Of a DNA stretch of 56,833 nt, positions 9,159 through 17,790 are shown one piece after another (within the stretch, counting starts at the first letter, position 1; each line of letters opens with the position of its first letter). The translations under genes were made by a program, and so were the position numbers. The DNA comes from JBKPCD01 sp046727175 (GTDB taxonomy: Bacteria; Acidobacteriota; Vicinamibacteria; Vicinamibacterales; 2-12-FULL-66-21): positions 1-56,833 of the forward strand of contig JBKPCD010000143.1 in assembly GCA_046727175.1 (NCBI GenBank), read 5' to 3'. Below the pieces are notes generated by a model. It was given only the letters and a program-made list of their open reading frames with translations, ran no database searches and was not told the DNA's origin.

Positions 9159-11821
9159 CCTTCGACATCGTGCCAGAGTACTGGTGGCAAATCTGGATCG
9201 CGGGCGCAGTCCTCGTGTCAGTCGCGCTCGGGTTCGTCCTCGCACGATGGAAATCTGCACGTTGGACCCGGGTGCGCGGCAACCTCGGAGGATCGTCGAG
9301 AACTCGCACGGTCGTCGCGTCCCTCACCGCAGCGGCCTCATTGTTCTTCGCCGCCGGTTTGTGCGGGCCCGCGCTCATGCGGCGAGCCGGGTCACCACGT
9401 TTCCACGTCGTGGTTCTCATCGACGTGTCCGACAGCGTGTTGCGGGCCGACGGCGGGTGGAAGCGCGTGCGGTCCATGGCAAGTAACCGGCTCCGGCAGG
9501 CATTCCGCGCGTGGCCGGTGAACACGACAGCCGAGGTGCTGACGTTTCGTTCCGAGGCCGTTTCGGCGGGATCCGAACGTCCGTTGAGGGAGATTGCCGG
9601 GGAGATGGACGAGATTACAGAGAGCGCTTTTGCCACAGGCCCAGGGACCAACATCGCGGCCGGTCTGCTACGCGCTGGTGACGCGATCGATCGCGCGGGC
9701 GGCCGTGGCGCAGTGGTTCTGGTGAGCGATGGCAATGAGACCGACGGGGACGGCGTGGCCGCAGCCGCCAGACTTGCCGCCCGCGGGATCGCCGTGCACG
9801 TCCTGCCGCTCGCCGGTGGTCCACCCTTACTCGGCATCGTATCGGCAAACCTTCCTCCGTACGTCGACGCAGGCGCGGAGACCTTCGCACGCGGTGTGCT
9901 CAGCAATGCAGCGGACCGTGAGGCCGACGGGTCGCTCGAGCTGCGAAGGCATGCGCTTGCAGGCGATGAAGACAAAGGATCGGCTGCTGCTCGGCCTTGG
10001 CAGACGCGCAGCGGCCTCCATCTGGCGAGCCGTCAATGGGCGCAGTTCCGCACGCCCGTTTTGTTCGAACGACCCGGACTGCAGTTCGTCGACATTGCTG
10101 TCACGGGCAATGGCCCTGCGCACCGACGCCGACTGTTCACACACGTCGAACGGCCGCCTCGACTGCTGGTCATCGGCGATGACTTGTGGACGCGCGCGTT
10201 CGCGGATGGTTCGATGCTGTTCGTGCGCAAGCCTCCCGTACAAGTAACGACGAGCGAGCCGCTCGAGGACTTCGACGGGATCGTCATCGATAGTGTCCCC
10301 GCAAATGCCTTTGCAGACGGCGTCCTCGAGAGAATTGCGCAGGCCGTCCAACGTCGTGGCGCCGGACTGTTCGTCATCAACGGCCGTCACCTGGACTCGC
10401 CGCGTGACGCGACGAATCTGATGTCGTACGACGGCACGCCGCTCGCGAAGCTGCTCCCGCTGGTCAGCCAGGCACGTGTGAGGGCCGCCGAGCCGCCTCC
10501 GCGGCACGTCGTCATGCTGATCGACACATCGGGCTCAATGTGCGGGATGGGCCTCACGCAGGCACAGCAAATCGCCGTTTACGTCGTGGAACGCTTCCTT
10601 CGGCCACAGGATCTCCTCGATCTCATGGCGTTCACGACCACGGCTTCCGCGGTTCTGACTGGCCAGCCGATGAACGCGGAAGGGAGGACGAGAGCATCAC
10701 AGGAGATCCGCCGGATGGCCTGCGATGGGGGAACGGATCCAACAGCAGCGCTGCGCATGCTTGCTGCACGCAAGCTGACGAACTGCGGGTTGCTGTTCTT
10801 TTCGGACGGTGGTTTCGCGCCGCTGCAGCAGCTCTCGGAATACCGGCCCGACTGCCGGACGACGGTCTTCGGGATCAGATCCGAGCCATTTGCCGCCTCC
10901 GAACCGATTCGAGCGTTGGCCGATCCGATCCAGGTTGGCGCCAAATTCGATCCGTCGCGGATCAACATTCCATACTTCGCGGCCCAAGCCAGGGATCGTT
11001 ACTTCGAACCGGGTCCTTACACCGCGCTCTCGATGCGCCGTGTGCTGCCGAACGGCGCCGCGCTCAACGTACCCGCCATTCCGCTCGACGGTTCTGCAAC
11101 GACATCTGCGAAGCCAGATGTTGTGCCTATCGCGGTCAGGCCGAAGCTTGCCGATCCTGTTCTCGCGTACAAACAGTCGGGCGCCGGCTACGTCGGCGAA
11201 TGGACGACAGCTCTGCCCGACAGCTGGATTTCACGAGAGGATGGCCGGGCCGGTGTTCGTCAATGGATTGGCGCGACCTTGCCTCTGATCGATGCGCGCC
11301 GGTACGTCTTCCAACTGACTCAGCGTGGCGAAGAAGTCGATCTGGAGATCGCGCTGTCGCCCCAGCACGACCGGCTGCCGGCAGTGGACCACATCGAGGC
11401 GTTCCTGGACTCTCCAGGGTCGGCCGCCGTCTCGATTGCGATGCGCCGTGACGAGCGTGCTCCGGCAACGTTCCACGGGCGTATTGCGATTCCATCCGCC
11501 GATCGGTCGTCGGAAGCGACGCTGGTTTTGCGTGAATCGGGACCCGATGCGCTGACCCGTCCGCAGCGTATTGCGATTCTGCTGCCGCCAAAAACGGAAA
11601 TTGACGGCCGGCGCGTGCCCGAATCGTTCAGCTTTGGATCCAACGAGGACGTCTTGCGGCGAATTGCGCAACAGGGGAACGGGACGTATGACGCGCTGGA
11701 ACGGATGGCGAGGGGGGACACAGTGGCCGCGGACGCGAGGATCGACCTCTGGCCGTTCGTGGCAGCGCTTGGTTGCGCGTGTTACCTCGCAGGGATTTTC
11801 TTCCGCCGCATCGATCCGTAG
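9155..11821 (+). CDS. Membrane protein with two vWA domains flanking a GATase1-like domain
   Basis: 888 aa. Start chosen at the ATG of an ATGA overlap with the previous gene; the open frame extends far upstream but only as a shadow of that gene. Two membrane helices begin the protein (IWIAGAVLVSVALGFVLA and VASLTAAASLFFAAGLCG). The first vWA begins at VVVLIDVSDSV (about 83-93; MIDAS D-x-S-D-S) with TGPGTN and VVLVSDGNETDGDG. A class I glutamine amidotransferase-like region follows (RLLVIGDDLW, DFDGIVIDSVPANAF, about 335-425). The second vWA (HVVMLIDTSGSMCG, about 449-462) has a perfect D-T-S-G-S MIDAS and CDGGTDP. One C-terminal helix ends the protein. This architecture recurs next to MoxR genes, but its biochemical role is unproven. 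Confidence 0.82.
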   Translation: MTFDIVPEYWWQIWIAGAVLVSVALGFVLARWKSARWTRVRGNLGGSSRTRTVVASLTAAASLFFAAGLCGPALMRRAGSPRFHVVVLIDVSDSVLRADGGWKRVRSMASNRLRQAFRAWPVNTTAEVLTFRSEAVSAGSERPLREIAGEMDEITESAFATGPGTNIAAGLLRAGDAIDRAGGRGAVVLVSDGNETDGDGVAAAARLAARGIAVHVLPLAGGPPLLGIVSANLPPYVDAGAETFARGVLSNAADREADGSLELRRHALAGDEDKGSAAARPWQTRSGLHLASRQWAQFRTPVLFERPGLQFVDIAVTGNGPAHRRRLFTHVERPPRLLVIGDDLWTRAFADGSMLFVRKPPVQVTTSEPLEDFDGIVIDSVPANAFADGVLERIAQAVQRRGAGLFVINGRHLDSPRDATNLMSYDGTPLAKLLPLVSQARVRAAEPPPRHVVMLIDTSGSMCGMGLTQAQQIAVYVVERFLRPQDLLDLMAFTTTASAVLTGQPMNAEGRTRASQEIRRMACDGGTDPTAALRMLAARKLTNCGLLFFSDGGFAPLQQLSEYRPDCRTTVFGIRSEPFAASEPIRALADPIQVGAKFDPSRINIPYFAAQARDRYFEPGPYTALSMRRVLPNGAALNVPAIPLDGSATTSAKPDVVPIAVRPKLADPVLAYKQSGAGYVGEWTTALPDSWISREDGRAGVRQWIGATLPLIDARRYVFQLTQRGEEVDLEIALSPQHDRLPAVDHIEAFLDSPGSAAVSIAMRRDERAPATFHGRIAIPSADRSSEATLVLRESGPDALTRPQRIAILLPPKTEIDGRRVPESFSFGSNEDVLRRIAQQGNGTYDALERMARGDTVAADARIDLWPFVAALGCACYLAGIFFRRIDP

Positions 11822-12656
11822 GTCGGGCGGTGTCGCAGGCGATAGCAGCAACGCTGTCGTCCTGCAAGTCTCACGCGAGGAGCTCCATCGGGCTGCCGAG
11901 GCGTTGCAGCGGCTGGTGCTCCGACTGCTCGAGGATCTGCTCGGATGCCGACCGGGATTGCAGCACGGCGACTGGTTTGGCGCCGAGGACGCGCGGGTCT
12001 TCGATCGCATGGGGCTTCGTCGCATCGGCCTGCGATGGGCCCTCGCGCGATTCTGCCCGCCGCTTCGTCGGGTCCTGGTGCAGGCGCCCTCGGGCAGCCG
12101 CATGCGCGAGCCACGCGCGACGTGGTCCACCCCCGCCGTCTTCACAAGACTCCAGATTGAATGTCATGGAATCGAAGGACTCATCATCCCTGATCGGTTT
12201 TTGAACGCCGTCGGCTTGACCGCATGGGACTCGCCGTGGTTTCGGCTTCACGCAGCGGCGCTCGTGACCGAACATTTGCGCAGTCGGCTGATGGTATCGG
12301 TGACCGACCTCCCGCCTCCGCGCATCGTACCAGAGGTGTGCTGGATGATCATCGCGACGTCGGATGTTCGGATGCCGTTTCTGGCAAGGCTTCGCCTGGC
12401 GTATCGTCCGCACAGAAGAGCCCTGGAACGGCTGCGATCGTTCGGACTCAGAGTGATCGAAGAGACCGGCATACCCGAAGAGTTCTGGGCCCACTGGCTC
12501 TCGTGGCACGTGAACCGCGTGGCAGGTTCACCCTCGATGTTGCCGCTGAAGTGGCACTCGTGGCTGCGCGATCCCGGCACGATTGCGGCATCGGCGCCGA
12601 CGGAACAGAGGCTGGCGGCGGCGTACGCGGCATGGTACCCCGTTCACAAGGAGTGA
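11769..12656 (+). CDS. Unrecognised protein of the MoxR/vWA cluster; start unresolved
   Basis: No ATG fits the start. The first start codon with only a short overlap is the TTG at 11769; GTG at 11916 is the next plausible one. Protein-like sequence (REELHRAAEALQRLVLRLL) already lies between them, favouring the earlier start. The product, about 250-295 aa, is rich in Arg, Trp and Leu, with stretches such as GLRRIGLRWALARFCPPL, WMIIATSDVRMPFLARLRLA and IPEEFWAHWLSWHVNRV. No signal peptide or known motif was recognised. It lies between the double-vWA gene and the second MoxR gene and ends five bases before the latter, so it belongs to the same transcription unit. Confidence 0.6.
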   Translation: MVARVTSQGFSSAASIRRSGGVAGDSSNAVVLQVSREELHRAAEALQRLVLRLLEDLLGCRPGLQHGDWFGAEDARVFDRMGLRRIGLRWALARFCPPLRRVLVQAPSGSRMREPRATWSTPAVFTRLQIECHGIEGLIIPDRFLNAVGLTAWDSPWFRLHAAALVTEHLRSRLMVSVTDLPPPRIVPEVCWMIIATSDVRMPFLARLRLAYRPHRRALERLRSFGLRVIEETGIPEEFWAHWLSWHVNRVAGSPSMLPLKWHSWLRDPGTIAASAPTEQRLAAAYAAWYPVHKE

Positions 12657-12660
12657 TGAC

Positions 12661-13689
12661 ATGTTCGACAGCGGCAAGGTCCTTGAGATCGCGATGCGCC
12701 ATCGTGACACTCTTCAGCGCCTCCGTCTGGTTCAAAACGCGCTCGAAGAGCGATTCGAGTGTCTGGACGATGCGATTCTCGCGCTGATTCTGTCGGTTAC
12801 CAGTGGAGAGCCGCTGCTGCTCATCGGGCCGCCGGGAACGGCAAAGTCGAAATTGATCAGGACGTTCTGCGCACTCGTGGGCGTTAATCGCACGCAGCCG
12901 GACCACCGGTACTTCGAGTACCTGCTCACCCCGTTCACCGAGCCGGGAGAGCTCTTCGGCTTTTACGATCCCAGCAAGCTGACACGCGACGGCAGGCTCG
13001 AAAGGATCAACGAACAGTCGATGATGCAGAACGCCGAGATTGTGTTCCTCGACGAGGTGTTCAAAGGCTCGAGTGCGATTCTGAACTCGCTGCTGTCATT
13101 CATGAACGAACGCGTCTTCTACGATCGCGGTCAGCCCAACCCGGTGCCGCTCCAGTGTCTGTTCGGCGCAACGAACGACCTGCCGGACTCGCCGGAGCTG
13201 TACGCCATCTGGGATCGATTCGCCTTGCGGTGTCGCGTCGACAACGTCGCTGCCACGAGTACCACGATTGAACGCATGCTCGAGAAAGCGTGGCCTTTGA
13301 CCTACGGAGCGGAAATCGACACACCGCCTGCGCCAGGGCTGCTTCACGGTCTGCGGGCACTTCGGGCGGACATCGCTACCGTCGTCAGGGTCGCGCCGAG
13401 CACAAGCGTTTTGCCCGTCCTCGCGCAGCTCGTGCAGGTTGCGCGCACCCATGGTTTGTCGCAGCTTTCGAACCGGCGCCTCGTCAAGCTCACGTACGTC
13501 ATGCTGATTCACCGCCTCTATGACGTCGCACTCGGCGGCGAGCCGTACGGGAATGGCAACAGCATCCGTCAACAAGAGCTGAATCTGCTCCCGAAGTATT
13601 TCCTCGACGACGACACGAGGGAGGATGCTGTGAATCAGCTCTACACGGCAATCGAGGACTGGTACCACCATCCACTGGAGCTCACCTGA
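12661..13689 (+). CDS. Second MoxR/RavA-like AAA+ ATPase
   Basis: 342 aa. The ATG at 12661 has a strong ribosome binding site (AAGGAG, about nine bases upstream). Walker A is GPPGTAKSK (about residues 55-63) and Walker B IVFLDEVFKGS (about 124-134). SAILNSLLSFMNERVFYD and FGATNDLPDSPELYAIWDR (sensor 1 and arginine-finger region) are typical of the RavA branch. It is clearly different from the MoxR encoded at 5487-6599, so the cluster has two ATPases of different subtypes. RavA-type ATPases usually pair with a vWA protein; the next gene (overlap TGATG) is a candidate partner. Confidence 0.92.
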   Translation: MFDSGKVLEIAMRHRDTLQRLRLVQNALEERFECLDDAILALILSVTSGEPLLLIGPPGTAKSKLIRTFCALVGVNRTQPDHRYFEYLLTPFTEPGELFGFYDPSKLTRDGRLERINEQSMMQNAEIVFLDEVFKGSSAILNSLLSFMNERVFYDRGQPNPVPLQCLFGATNDLPDSPELYAIWDRFALRCRVDNVAATSTTIERMLEKAWPLTYGAEIDTPPAPGLLHGLRALRADIATVVRVAPSTSVLPVLAQLVQVARTHGLSQLSNRRLVKLTYVMLIHRLYDVALGGEPYGNGNSIRQQELNLLPKYFLDDDTREDAVNQLYTAIEDWYHHPLELT

Positions 13690-15284
13690 TGGACGTGCGG
13701 CTCGTATCGCCATCGGTCTGGTGGCCCCGGGTCGATTGGATCGGACAGAGCCCCCTCGACTCCGCTCGGGGCAGGCCCGTGGCGAGCACCCGATCGGCGC
13801 AGATTGCCAGACTCGCCGATGCGGTGCTCTGGACGCTGCAGGACGCGCACGTCGGCATCACTCCGGCGCTTGCGTACGAGCTCGCGTGCTTCTTCAAAGC
13901 GCCTCACCTCGTCGAGCGCGGCGTATGGGCTTCAATCTTTCGCACACTGCAGGACGCATTGCCGCGTACCGATGGTTCGGGCCTGGTCGCAGGGACGAAT
14001 CCTGTCTACACGGTCCTGAAGATCGTAAAACCGCTGGTCCGCAGCGCTTGCCTGAAGCATGGGAAAACGTGTCTTCTCGCGGACGACGAGATTCGGTCGG
14101 GCATCACCGTAGATGAATACAAGCAGTACGAAGAGGCGCTCGCGCGGGAACTGAAGCACTCAATCGACAAAGACACAGCCCGCCGCTCCTTCTGGGTCGA
14201 ACACGGCAATGTGATGGCTTCGTTCTCCGATCCGGCGAGGGGCAATGTGAATAGGGCAACGACGCCGGAGATGGATCGCGTGGGGCTCGCGATGGTGCTC
14301 GGTTTTCCGAGCGACGTGCACGCATACACACGGACGCCGAGCCGCGTGCCAACTGCGGCCCAGATGCCGAAAGGCCGGCCCACGCCGGGCATCGTAGAAG
14401 GCGGCGTGGAAGGAGTCCGCCACACGAGGCGGGAAGCGCACTTCGAATCGATGCTGCTCAGCGAGTTCCTCAATCCGCGCGACCTGCTGATCGATCGGCT
14501 CGTGAACTCCGGTTATTTCATCCTCGAGCGGCGACCCCGGCGCGAAAAGCTGCGCGATGTACTGATCGTCGGCATCATGCCTCCGGCTCTGGCCGGCAAG
14601 GTCCACGCATCGTTCGCGAAAGCCTGCTGGCTGGACGCGATGACGCGACTCGGGCGGCTGTTCACGAATGCCAGGCTCCACGACACCGAGTTCCGATGGA
14701 TCGAGGGAGACCCGCTCGGTCGCGGCCGATCGTGCTCGTTCGCGCTGGCACAGCTTCCACCGGACATCTTGACCGATCGGGCAGACGGGACCTTCCGACG
14801 GGCGTTTCTGACGCATCTGCGCTGGCTGCCGGATTATCTGGACATGCAGTCGGGCTACCGCGCGCTGGGCGTCGATGAACGTGGTCACCCGGAGGATTGG
14901 GCAGCAGTAGCGTGGAAGGCCAACAGCGGTCGAACAGGTCCAGCTTCGATGCGGGCATTCTCGTTCGTGCACCTCATGATCTTCCTGCCTGCTGGAGGCT
15001 CGGAAGCCTTTTCGGCGCGTGGCGCCGAGAACACCACGAGGCTGCGCGACGCGCGCGAAAGGATTGGCCGCCTTCGCGGAACGCTGGGCATCGGCTATCA
15101 CACGCGACGGCACCTCAGCGTCACCTACGTTCCAGATTCGAGGACAGCGGACTGGCACTACGGATCCGAGAGCGATTCGTATCTCGCCGTCAGGACCGCG
15201 CACGCAAATCGTGGAGGCGACCTCTCGGCTGCGCTCCAGCGCGCCTGGATTGGGCAGCTCACCAAGGAAATCTGGCATGGCTGA
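13689..15284 (+). CDS. Unrecognised protein, possibly a vWA-like domain lacking the MIDAS motif
   Basis: 531 aa, start in a TGATG overlap with the RavA-like gene. The first 260 residues are mostly helical. At about residues 283-310, LRDVLIVGIMPPALAGKVHA resembles the first strand and helix of a vWA domain in position and hydrophobic pattern, but the D-x-S-x-S metal motif is replaced by G-I-M-P-P. The next helix and FTNARLHDTEFRWIEGD also fit a vWA outline. In ravA/viaA-like pairs the gene after the ATPase encodes the vWA partner, which supports this reading by context only. No signal peptide. Ends with an 8-base overlap with the next gene. Confidence 0.65.
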   Translation: MDVRLVSPSVWWPRVDWIGQSPLDSARGRPVASTRSAQIARLADAVLWTLQDAHVGITPALAYELACFFKAPHLVERGVWASIFRTLQDALPRTDGSGLVAGTNPVYTVLKIVKPLVRSACLKHGKTCLLADDEIRSGITVDEYKQYEEALARELKHSIDKDTARRSFWVEHGNVMASFSDPARGNVNRATTPEMDRVGLAMVLGFPSDVHAYTRTPSRVPTAAQMPKGRPTPGIVEGGVEGVRHTRREAHFESMLLSEFLNPRDLLIDRLVNSGYFILERRPRREKLRDVLIVGIMPPALAGKVHASFAKACWLDAMTRLGRLFTNARLHDTEFRWIEGDPLGRGRSCSFALAQLPPDILTDRADGTFRRAFLTHLRWLPDYLDMQSGYRALGVDERGHPEDWAAVAWKANSGRTGPASMRAFSFVHLMIFLPAGGSEAFSARGAENTTRLRDARERIGRLRGTLGIGYHTRRHLSVTYVPDSRTADWHYGSESDSYLAVRTAHANRGGDLSAALQRAWIGQLTKEIWHG

Positions 15285-17310
15285 CGTCTACAAGCCGCAT
15301 CCGTGCACCGAGCGCGAGGCCCTCGAACGATTGGCCGAAGAGGCCAGGCGAGGTGCGCACTACCTGGAAAAAGCGAGACTTCAGATCGACGCCTCCGAGT
15401 GGAGGCGCGTCACGCTATGGACGATCGACCAGGTTGGGCAAGCCACGACTCCCTCCGACGCCGTGGATCTCGAGCGCGGATTGCCACGTCTGCTCGTGAA
15501 CAGAATGCTCGATTCGGGTCGGACAGCGATCCCGAATGACGAGTACCTGCTCGTCGGCAAGCAAGTGCAGTCCCGAGCCGTCGTGGACGTGCTCCGCAGG
15601 CTCGAGGCATTCGCGACGCCGGCACGCGTGACACGGCTCCAGACGCCGACGCGCGCCGACCTGTGGCTCGTTCACCTCCTCGCCGACGAGCGGCGGTCGT
15701 CCGGACTCATCGGTCTGAAGAGGCTCGGCCTGTTTGCCGGCTGGAACGAGCTGAGTTGCCATCCCGCTGACGGCTTGCGCGTGTTCCTTCCCGCCGGGAT
15801 CAGCGTGCCCGATGACGTGCTTCAGGCCTTCTGCCGTCTGCTTCTCGACGATTCCGCGATACAGCTCCTCGGACTCCATGCCCAGGGTCCGGACGACGAG
15901 CGCTTCTACATCGTCAACCGGTCGGACGCGTCGCCTGATGGCGACCAAGCACCAGGCCGCTCACTGACTTCCCTCGAAGCGCTCACGCTGCCCGCGCGGG
16001 CGTTTGTCGACTCGAGAGAAGTCGGTCGGCCCCTGGACGTCAGTATAGCGGTGACAACGCTGAGTGCAGCCCCTACGGCAGAGGAGTTGTTCAAGGATCT
16101 GGGCGACCATGCGCGCAGGCGCGGATATCGTCTGCGGCTAGCGTCCACTCGAGCGCAGCGGCCTGCGATTGACCAGCTGCGAGAGCTGCGGACCCAGCAA
16201 GCGCACATCGAGCAGCGAATCGCTTACCTGGAGAGCATCAGGAAGCCGAGACCCACGCTCCTCAGATTCAGCCGCCGTGCGCTGCCGGCCCTCGCGCACA
16301 CGATCTATAGCTTCGCTCCAGACTCGTTGTTCGGCACGCCTCCGCTCGTACGCTACGCGTTTGACGCGACGACACGCGAGGAGACAGGTTTCCACTACCT
16401 GCTGATCGAACCCGACGCGCTGCGTGTGTCGCCCGATCCACTCGGGCTGTACGACGGAACGCCGCCGATCAAGTTCTGGCTCGATCCTTCGTGGGGCAGG
16501 CATTATCACGATGAGGCTGGCAATCGAGCGTATGTCTTCGTGCCCGAGCATACCGCGCTGGTCCCCTCGCTGCATGCGTGGATGCCGAAGGACATGGACG
16601 AGTACTTGCGAAGGGTGCTGGCGAAGCCATGGCTGGAAAAGCGCGCCGCGAGCGGCGCGTCCGGAGACGCCTACGTGTACGTGCTCGACCGGATGTCTGA
16701 CAACGGCGACCGATTGGAGCTGACGGTGCTCGAGCAGGCGGCATTCGTGCCGCTCGGCAGCGCCGTCAGGTGGTTGACCGACAACCTGACGATCGCAGAT
16801 CGCGTGAACGTCGAGTCGCTGATCTCAGACGCAGCCACCGTCGTCCGCGGTGACGCGCTCGTTCGAGATGCTGCCCGTGCTGCCCGTGCTTCCGTCAGCG
16901 AATTCGAGCAAGAGGCCACACGGACAATCAAGAGCTTCGTCGACGATCTCGATAGGGTTTTGACGGCCGTGCACGCGGGCACCGCAGTCGTTCTCAAGCG
17001 CGCCGATGAAGCGATTGACGAGATGACGCGGCTCGACGCCGAAATGTATGGCCTCGTTGATATTCCCGGGCGTCGCCGGGATGTCACCGAGCTGGCGCAG
17101 CTGATGCGGCAGGCGACCGGCAGTGCCATTCAAATGACCGACGCGTTGGATGACCTCGAACGCAGCGTCGCCGCGACGCTCGAGAGGGCACGCGCGATTG
17201 AATCCGAGGAGCGCACGCAGGTCGAAGAGCTGCTGTGGTCGCTGAAGCAGACTCGCCAGGATCTGCTGCGCCGCCTCCGTGGCAAGCGGGATCAGGGTAC
17301 ACGCCGATGA
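15277..17310 (+). CDS. Large unrecognised protein with C-terminal coiled-coil region
   Basis: 677 aa from the ATG at 15277, preceded by AAGGAAA. The first 350 residues are mixed alpha/beta with no motif I know (e.g. LERGLPRLLVNRMLDSG, DGLRVFLPAGISVPDD, LRVSPDPLGLYDGTPP). A segment around 490-520 is also alpha/beta. From about residue 530 to the end the protein is almost entirely helical with heptad-like spacing (SVSEFEQEATRTIKSFVDD, VLKRADEAIDEMTRLDAEM, ERARAIESEERTQVEELLW). No signal peptide or membrane helix. By position it may match one of the accessory proteins of MoxR-vWA-beta-propeller systems, but this is context only. Overlaps the next gene by ATGA. Confidence 0.7.
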   Translation: MADVYKPHPCTEREALERLAEEARRGAHYLEKARLQIDASEWRRVTLWTIDQVGQATTPSDAVDLERGLPRLLVNRMLDSGRTAIPNDEYLLVGKQVQSRAVVDVLRRLEAFATPARVTRLQTPTRADLWLVHLLADERRSSGLIGLKRLGLFAGWNELSCHPADGLRVFLPAGISVPDDVLQAFCRLLLDDSAIQLLGLHAQGPDDERFYIVNRSDASPDGDQAPGRSLTSLEALTLPARAFVDSREVGRPLDVSIAVTTLSAAPTAEELFKDLGDHARRRGYRLRLASTRAQRPAIDQLRELRTQQAHIEQRIAYLESIRKPRPTLLRFSRRALPALAHTIYSFAPDSLFGTPPLVRYAFDATTREETGFHYLLIEPDALRVSPDPLGLYDGTPPIKFWLDPSWGRHYHDEAGNRAYVFVPEHTALVPSLHAWMPKDMDEYLRRVLAKPWLEKRAASGASGDAYVYVLDRMSDNGDRLELTVLEQAAFVPLGSAVRWLTDNLTIADRVNVESLISDAATVVRGDALVRDAARAARASVSEFEQEATRTIKSFVDDLDRVLTAVHAGTAVVLKRADEAIDEMTRLDAEMYGLVDIPGRRRDVTELAQLMRQATGSAIQMTDALDDLERSVAATLERARAIESEERTQVEELLWSLKQTRQDLLRRLRGKRDQGTRR

Positions 17311-17708
17311 CGGAATACGAGGCACGGGCACGTCGGTTGGAGGGGATCATCCTCAGGATGCGTGATGACCTCGCCTCGCTGAAACGGTGCGAGGAGTCTC
17401 GAAAGGGACAGCGCGCGTGGCTGGAATGCAATCGCCGGATGCTCGCCTCATGGCCGAGGGCCCTGAGTGGATACAACCTTCTGCGTCCGTCTGACATCCC
17501 GATGGCCGAGGCGCGCAAGTTCTCTCGATGGGCGAGGCGGCAGCGCTGGACAAATCCAACGTTGTTGGGCCTTCGCCTGGAATGCGGCTGGCTCCGCTTC
17601 CGAGTCTGGACCACCACCCTTTCACTTTGGCTCAGAAGAACGGCCCCCGAGCATTCACGAAGCCCACGTAGGAACGAAAACCACGATAGAACCACGAAAC
17701 CACATTAA
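17307..17708 (+). CDS. Small coiled-coil protein of the cluster
   Basis: 133 aa, ATG inside the ATGA overlap with the preceding gene. The N-terminal half is a charged helix (TEYEARARRLEGIILRMRDD, then LASLKRCEESRKGQRAWLE). The middle has SGYNLLRPSDIPMAEARKF, and the end is basic and Trp/Arg-rich. No signal peptide. Family not recognised. Translational coupling and the shared coiled-coil character suggest it binds the 677-residue protein; that is inference. An open stretch of about 80 bases separates it from the giant gene. Confidence 0.6.
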   Translation: MTEYEARARRLEGIILRMRDDLASLKRCEESRKGQRAWLECNRRMLASWPRALSGYNLLRPSDIPMAEARKFSRWARRQRWTNPTLLGLRLECGWLRFRVWTTTLSLWLRRTAPEHSRSPRRNENHDRTTKPH

Positions 17709-17790
17709 GAAGAATCTCGTGATGACGCCGTCGGCGCGTGACGGTGAAGGCTGTTCCAGTTTAGGAACCTGACGATTCGAAGCTGTATAG

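Noticed and set aside
14160..15278. Minus-strand open frame of 372 codons
   Set aside because: Antisense to the 531-residue cluster protein, which has the operon-typical overlaps.
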